DNA of 29,829 bases, from positions 25,169-54,997 of the forward strand of contig NW_020170434.1 in NCBI RefSeq assembly GCF_000524195.1, read 5' to 3'. The first letter of the stretch is position 1. Each line of letters opens with the position of its first letter. Origin of the DNA: Echinococcus granulosus (taxonomy: Eukaryota > Platyhelminthes > Cestoda > Cyclophyllidea > Taeniidae). This document shows positions 23,345 through 29,829 of this stretch, in pieces. The translations under genes were made by a program, and so were the position numbers. Below the pieces are notes generated by a model. It did not search any database. It was not told where the DNA came from and was given only the letters and a program-made list of their open reading frames with translations.

Positions 23345-26300
23345 TCACAAGTTGAGAATTTCGAGAACCTTTGAACGGGTCGACTCGAGGTAGAAGGAAA
23401 GTGCCTCTGGTACAAACTCCAGCTGTTGTACCAACTTGTCCGTCTCCGCCAGTAGCTCTGTCAACTTCACCTTCATGGTCTATAAGATAGAGAAGGTGAA
23501 TAGGGTATCTGAGGGGAAGGGAGGAGAAAAAGAAACTCACTTCGAGGGGCCCTACGCCCTGCTGGTGGTAGATGATGTGGTAATTAAGGAGATCTACGTA
23601 AAGCTGCGTCCGCGCATCCACATCCATACACATGTCAGCCAGGGAACGCGACTTCTCCAGGCACTTGAAGACACCCTGCACACGTGGAGGAAAAGAAAAT
23701 ATTAGCATCTTCACGCTAGTGGACTATAAGTAGTGGGCATTAAAATTAAGATCATGAATAACGGTGTTAGATACGACTTAAGAGCACCAACCATCCAGTA
23801 TCTACAGATTTGCCGGTTCAAACGGACGCTGAATACGGCTGAAAATGATTAGGGCTGCAGAACAGCATCCGTTTTAGCTGCAACGGTAACCCAATTTCGG
23901 ATATGCTGCGTGTCCTTCACTCCTTGCAAGTAACAGCACTTTTAACTGAGGCCCCAAAAAAGGTTACGTCTGACTGAAAGAGAACCGCTCTTGTGGATGC
24001 ATGGGGCTTAGAGGAAGCATGAAAGTAATAATGAAATCATGTTTCAATTTGGCAATCATCTCGACCTCAATTTCTGTGCCACACAGGGGACAAAGGAGTA
24101 AAAATTTGACAAAAGAAATCCCAATTGCCAGTTCAAAAAAAGTCCTGCAATACTCCTGTAAAATTAATGAAATATAGGTGCAACCTGAAGAGCAAACTAG
24201 CTCCTCCCCATGTTGATAAAGTCTAACGATAACCCAATCAAAGAGCTTAGTGATATCAATATGGGAAAAGTTAAAGTACTATAGAAAGCAACCAACATAT
24301 GACACCATCTTCCAGGGGAAGAAATTTCAAAACCCAAGCGAAATCTGGTAAATGACTTTCTGAAACGAAGATACCGAAAAGACTTTGGATGAGCATTATG
24401 TAATCCACATTCCTATGTCGTAAATGATTTCGGTCCCGCCTGATCATATTTTGAATAGTCAACATGGAAGAAGAGACGCACAAAAAGACAACAGAGAGCG
24501 TACTTTATCGAGATTCAATATCCATACTGGCAAAATTTAAAGAAGTGGTGATGGGAAGCAGAACAAAGGAAGCTCACCTCAAAGTCGCTTTCTCCCGCCT
24601 TCCCTGAAGTCATCTTCCCCTCCTCCCCAGGGGTGGCGATGATGGGGGTGGGAGAGGAAAGGAGAAGCTGAGCGGTAAGAGCGACGGCGCGGCTCTGATC
24701 TGCACGCAGAAGGAGGAGGTTGAAGGCAGCGCGCGAGCACTGAGTCTGCAGCACACCCGCACTCTCCGCATCGAGGCAGCGACGCGCCCACCAGAGAGTC
24801 GCCACTAGCAGCCCAAAGGCTGAAAGCTGCGCCCGCGCGTCCGACAGCTCCTGCTCGAAGAGAGTGAAGGCCTGAGAAAAGAACTCGTAGGCAAAAAGAG
24901 GACGCTTCTCGAATGCCACTGTCTCGATCACGAGGGTGCAATTGAGGAAGAGACGCAGGGCAACGTCGGAGGCGTTGCAAGCGATCAACTTGGTTGCCGA
25001 CTGGTGGCAGAAGGCTATCACCCGCTCATACAGACCTGCCACTGCCTCCTTTGTCTTAGGCTCATCTGTCTCTATCTTTTCCCCTCCTGCACCGATTACC
25101 GGTAGCAGCCTAATTGCCTGTGAATAAGACATACATACAAGGTAAGTCATGTGATTCAGGAAACTCGTGAAGGAAAACTAATCACTAACCTCAAAAACAA
25201 GGGTTGGAAAGGTGGCCCTTACGACGACGGGACCACCAGCGGCAAGTCGCTTCCGCATTTTTGATAGAAGGAGAAGCTTCTCTTCAATATCCACTCGAGC
25301 CTCGGCCTGACGGCCGACCAAGTGAATCGCTGAAGCCAGAAGAGCGAGATCTTCGGTTAAGTCCTCTACTGAGGACGACGGCGACGATGGGGAAACTGAG
25401 GTGGTGTTAGAATCCTGACGTTCGACTAAAACGCCAACCACAGCTAAAAAGGCATCCAAATCGGCCTCGGTGGTGATGCGTTGGTTGTCAGCAACTTCAG
25501 CATCACCGCTGGAGGCGCGTTCAAGAGCGCGCGCAATGAAAAGGCAGGCGAAGCGGCGGCGAGCCGAGAAGTCAAGGAGGGTGCAGAGCCGCAGGAGACC
25601 GGAGAGGTCGAGCAGCACCGGAAGGCGTCCCAGTGCGCCCGCGTCGTCCAAGCCAACGGTAGACGGTGACAGGGGAGAGAAACCGGAGGAGAATATTGCG
25701 AGAGTAGCGCACTCCACTGAGGAATTCACCGACCGCGGCGGACCTCCAGGCCCATATAGGGGCAGGTAGAGGAGGCTGAGAAGCTCTCGTGACAGCACTG
25801 AACCGCCCTGAATCCTGAGGAGAAAGGAATGAACGTAGGAAAGAAGGCGGGAAAGAAAAGTACCTGAAGGAGGAAGCGGATAGTGTCTCAAGGGCGGCAG
25901 CGGCACTGAGAAGGACCTGATTCACGGTATCAGGGCTGGAATGGAGGCAGATAGCCATGGTTAGAAGAGGCGCAAAAAGACCCGGTAAATCCTCCAAAGG
26001 CAGCCCCAGACGTGCCTCCGTCGGTGCCGAGGTGTAGAAGTCTGCGCGACGGCGCACTAACTGACCTAGCTCTGTGGAGAGAGACTGAAAGAGTTCTTCG
26101 CCACCACCGCCATCGCCGCCACTACGACTCTCCTCAGAGATACAGCGCAGCAGTCTGTGGAGGGAGAAAGAGGTCAATTGGGGCGGACAGAGGAAAAGAG
26201 AGCTCAAAAAACGTGCCTCTCAACCAAACTTCCGATAATGGGTTTTAGCCGAACCGCAGGCTGCAGGTGCCCACAGGCCTGTAGTAGCTGCGGCAGCGTG

Positions 26301-28117
26301 GCTGCGTGAAACTCGTCCGGAAAGGTCTTCAGGAAAAAGCAAAACATGGCATAAGGTGGGAAGGAAAGGAGGACTCCAAGGCTACACACTAAAAGTAAGG
26401 TGATGCGTATCACAGGCACCTGAACGATCACGTCCATAAGGTACTCCTGGGCGATTACGTCATGGCATTGAATGACCTGGGTCAATATGTTTGGCAGGAT
26501 ATGCTAAAACGTACGAAACGAATGCCACTGAGAGACTCTGCGGAGGTAATGGTGAAAAATGCGTCGGGATGGAGAAACTAACAGATCTATAGAGGTCGGT
26601 GTTGATGGCCTCGAGTTTAGAGAGTCGATGAAGATTAGCTCCAACGAGGACTCGAAGGTCGCGACGCTCCTGCTCGCGCCGCTCACGGTCACGTGTGTGC
26701 CCCTGGTGCTGCATGCGCACCCACAGTTTGTTCATCTCCGCAAAGTTGAGAAGAATGAAGTTGATGCTGTCCAGCACACTCGCTCCCTCCACCTCCGCTG
26801 GCTTCATCGGCACATCACCTACGGCCACCTCTTCTCTCTTCAAAGGCTGAAAGAACAAGCAAGCACCCACTAACATCATCGACACTATCGGTAAAAGGAC
26901 ACCCCTCAGAAAGGGAGTGACTTACAGGGGAGTCAGGAAGGAGGCTTGGAGGGATGGAGGTGAGAAGGTAGTTGCGAAGAAAGAGGCCGCGCAGGGGATG
27001 CTGAACTCCCCTGCACATCTCCACCAAATCTCGTAAAATCTCGCGGCAAGGCAATTCGCCCACTCGGATGTAGACCACACCCACAGTTATCAGGAGGTAC
27101 CTAGGAACCAAAAATTGCCGAATCTGTTTGTTTTTCATGGGTAAATATCAAATATAAAGGCAGAGAAATCCTATCACTTATGCTTTTGCATATAGGCTGA
27201 ATGATAATAAAGAAAACACGGAAAGTTAGCAGAGAGAGTGGATTCTAACATTGTATATCTTAGCAGCCAAGAGACAAAGCACTGCTAAAATGTCTGCTGC
27301 GTATGGTACTGGGATCCCGGATCCCGATGTTTACTAATGCGGATTCAAAAAGTCTGTTTTCGTTGGAAAGTCAGAAAAAAGTCAGGTATCAAAGAAGTAA
27401 TTAGGAGAAGGATGAAATGAGTCGCTCAAACACTTTCAGCTCAACCAAGATCATACATAAGTCGCTGCCATGAGGCCATGCTGTGCTACTCAACCAAAAA
27501 TCGGCATAAAGTCAAGTTAAAACAGCATAAAAGAAGAGAACAAACTGGGATCGACTTCAAGAAACCAGATATTTAATCCTGCAACAATAATTATACACCC
27601 TATTTAGTGCAGTTAAAAATTGACTTCTTTTAACGGCCACCATTGTAGCAAACTGTGATGAAAAACAAGGGAGCATAATAAGATCTCATGGAGCATTTCA
27701 CTTAAAGAAACATATAACATGACAAAAACAGACAATGCTTCTCACAGGCGTGGTAGAACATTGGAGACATATTGAACGATCTCGTAAAGGTGAGGAATGG
27801 ATCTTCCATGTTGGAATTCGTCAGTGAGATAAACATCAACAACGTTGAGAACTTCCGCAGCCTTGATATCTGCAATCAATTACTCGCAGTGAGATAGAAC
27901 TTACAGAGTTCGTAATAGGACTTCGGTGAGAGGCCAGAAGTCCGCAGCCCACGAAGAGCATTGGCACAACAATGCAAGCCATCCATATTCGCCCCATCAT
28001 CCTGATATCTTAAGTTAGAACAAAAATGCTTACAAAATACATTTTAACCGCTTGTTTTTGTTGTTCGATAGCTGCCACCATCCTATTCAGCAGCCTCTCA
28101 CCCTCGTTAACAGACAT
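23345..28117 (-). CDS. VPS35: VPS35, retromer core subunit, complete 12-exon gene
   Basis: VPS35 is the alpha-solenoid scaffold of retromer. With VPS26 and VPS29 it retrieves membrane cargo from endosomes to the Golgi or plasma membrane. Exons read on the minus strand: 28117-28034, 28001-27905, 27869-27746, 27100-26926, 26846-26583, 26503-26420, 26326-26217, 26154-25864, 25814-25190, 25117-24578, 23675-23541, 23479-23345. Phases agree throughout and give about 887 residues (human is 796). The start ATG at 28117 opens a frame matching the family N-terminus. The VPS26-binding motif PRLYL is at about residues 100-104 and is split by intron 3. Family blocks include [55 protein letters not shown] and [15 protein letters not shown] near residue 711 matches the region I recall holding human Asp620. 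Oddities are a Ser/Pro-rich loop near residues 541-560, GTTAGT donors after exons 5 and 9, and a GC donor after exon 7. Family identity is from memory of the sequence, not a search. Confidence 0.95.
26155..26216 (-). other. VPS35: Probable GC-AG intron in VPS35 (intron 7)
   Basis: Exon 7 must end in phase 2 to join exon 8, which starts after a clear pyrimidine-rich acceptor ending CCACAG. The only junction that keeps both family-like flanks in frame is GAGAG followed by GCACGT. It joins SLVER to LLRCISEE, which aligns with the matching human stretch without a gap. The nearest downstream GT, four bases further on, would give phase 0 and shift the frame. The 62-base intron is therefore read as GC-AG, a known minor class. 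A sequencing error at the donor is the alternative. Confidence 0.6.
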
Positions 28118-28319
28118 ACTTAGTGCACAGCCCCAATTGGAGCAAGGGGCTATTTCGAATAAGTGTGCGGAGTCGATTCGTTAGTGCATTATAACGTTAC
28201 GGGTCTTAAAATAAAAAACTAGTTTTTTGGTCATAATAATTAATTTTCTAAGCTTTAGGCTTTTTGTTAAAAATTTTAACATTTTTGAGCACTAATTTTT
28301 TTGCAAAGTTGGTAGTTTT

Positions 28320-28505
28320 TTGCCTCTTAATGATGGTACTGCATATTTAACTACTAAGGCGTTTATCAACACTTTGCGACCTGAAGCGTGTATCAAAATG
28401 CTAAATGCATCTTTGCAGCGAGGAACACCTGCTGAAACTAAGATCAAAATTTTGTCTAATGATGGCCCCAGTAAGGTGTTTACATCGACCCAACAAGCAG
28501 TGTAA
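28320..28505 (+). other. Unassigned open frame upstream of VPS35
   Basis: The plus strand is open for 61 codons starting from TTG, reading LPLNDGTAYLTTKAFINTLR, then PEACIKMLNASLQRGTPAET, then a polar end and TAA at 28503. The composition (mixed charged and small residues, no low complexity) looks protein-like. The first in-frame ATG lies well inside. It could be a terminal exon, a retrocopy fragment or chance. It faces away from VPS35, whose ATG is 200 bases to the left, so a shared promoter region is conceivable. Confidence 0.25.
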
Positions 28506-29829
28506 TGTCCAAAGAATTGGGGATTCACTTTACTGTACTCTCAACCGCGTGGGCTCTTCTACATCCACCATCTGTACTTCTGCCTCGGAAATCAGGCAAG
28601 AAGGCAAAGACTGAGGTCTCCCAGCCTTTCTAAACTGTAGAAATGGATCTACTCTCCTACGGGTGTGACTCATCGCAGTGGTAGAATAAACAAGTAGCGT
28701 TGGAACTAATTTATTTTCGCAATTGTAAACTTGTCCCGATGCGTCGGTATTCCCTCTAATTTGCACATGCAAGAGCATTGTGGCTTCAATGAAGCAGCTC
28801 CTTCTAGCCTACGCAGAAGTGTCTGCTTGCTTCATCACCACCACCGTCATCCTCCTCTTACTCCTTGCCATCATCATCCCACCACGTATTTCAGCCTGAG
28901 GCGAAATTACGTTTAGCCCAAGTGCTGAACATGCAGCTACAACTCCACCTTGCACCAAGAGAAGGCTGAATTTGTAATTGTGCTGGGAAATTAACCGAAA
29001 CCCAGGTTCACGGTGGCACCACATTTGAAGCGAAACTGATTGTTCTGCCACACGTCTACAATTTGCCAAAGAAACACTTCTTCCCGTGTACTGCAATTCC
29101 GCTTATATCTACTGGAAGACCCAAGAAAGATTTTTACTTTTCTATGATCACTACTAAAGGGCACTGAATGGGAGCCACTACAGCTGTCAATTCTTCAGCA
29201 TCCAAAACTAAGCTTATTTTTGTTTGCATTTCATGTGTAAAAAAGTTTATTTGCTGATTATCATTTCTACTTGTAGTTTATTTTCAACACTCTTGAACAT
29301 AGTTAGTTTTCCAAATTCAGCATTAATACCTAAGAAACTAGGTGCTGGAGGCTGTTTATGCATAATTAGCGAGAAGTAGCTCCGGATTTCTATCCGACTA
29401 TAAGCAAGCAGAACTGGGTTGGTGCATCCCTCATTTCACTTGCTCACAGATGCTCGTCCTTAACCGACTACTCCTGGCACATACGATGAATGGACGGTAG
29501 GGTGGCAGATGCTTAGTGAGGTAGTGTCCTACCAACGTGCAATGCTTACTAGTGCATCTATTTAATTTGTAGCAAAATTAGTTGAATTTTCGTCACTGAA
29601 ATGAAAGCTAGCAGTAGCACCGTGAAAAACAATTTATTATTGACGGGAATTATGTTAACGCAACATGATGTGCTATAATATAAGGCAAATGTATTCTAAA
29701 TCTTGAGTAGTTTAATATAAAAGTGTGGGCGGCATTCGAAAGAAGCTCGTGCAAAGTCGATGTGCTAAAGGAAGGGTGTGCTTAAGAGCGATTTTACTGA
29801 TCCAAGCCATTAGTGCTTTGGATGCATTG
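28506..29829. other. Right-hand gene-free end
   Basis: A run of short CAC, ATC and CTC units lies around 28832-28880. Open frames are short and without recognisable motifs. No RNA gene found. Confidence 0.5.

Noticed and set aside
23810..23825. GGTTCAAAC resembling a tRNA B box
   Set aside because: No A box at the right distance and no cloverleaf can be drawn; it lies in the intron between VPS35 exons 10 and 11.
25470..26248. Several plus-strand frames opposite VPS35
   Set aside because: Antisense shadows of exons 8 and 9; Arg-rich and unlike any family.
26327..26419. Apparent membrane segment inside VPS35
   Set aside because: The hydrophobic run is the translated intron 6 between exons 6 and 7; splicing removes it and restores the family sequence.
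27310..27328. Tandem GGATCCC
   Set aside because: Only two units; no other signal in this VPS35 intron.
28266..28280. Short palindrome with 7-base arms in AT-rich DNA
   Set aside because: Too short and AT-only; expected by chance in this composition.

Overview
The window is eukaryotic nuclear DNA with split genes. It has GT-AG introns from about 50 bases to about 1.8 kb, AATAAA poly(A) signals, long gene-poor stretches, and no bacterial operon structure or ribosome-binding sites. The proteins are metazoan in type but divergent, and small introns sit beside large ones. My best guess is a flatworm, probably a tapeworm; this is inference and was not tested by any search.

The three genes I can assemble with confidence all lie on the minus strand. 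From right to left they are: (1) VPS35, the retromer core subunit, complete in 12 exons (28117 down to 23345, about 887 residues), with every intron phase consistent; (2) a divergent rhodopsin-like seven-transmembrane receptor in four exons (21460 down to 16455, about 572 residues), with a threonine-rich ectodomain and altered DRY and NPxxY motifs; (3) SNRPB, the spliceosomal SmB/B' protein (14830 or nearby down to 13180), in two certain exons plus a tentative tiny first exon.

The left 12.5 kb is mostly gene-poor. It holds a tentative minus-strand single-pass membrane protein (4458 down to 2748), a plus-strand TATA box with a small secreted-protein-like locus that looks broken (11257-11640) and ends in a 22-base C run, and coding-like fragments in several frames near 11940-12486. 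It also holds two diverged copies of a dispersed repeat (2162-2282 and 8759-8880). The right end (28118-29829) holds the VPS35 upstream region and one unassigned plus-strand open frame.

The genes do not form a pathway. VPS35 sorts endosomal membrane cargo, SNRPB acts in splicing, and the receptor presumably senses an extracellular ligand. The most novel item is the receptor. The most unusual gene-structure detail is a probable GC-AG intron in VPS35. I saw no CRISPR array, rRNA, convincing tRNA or intact transposon.
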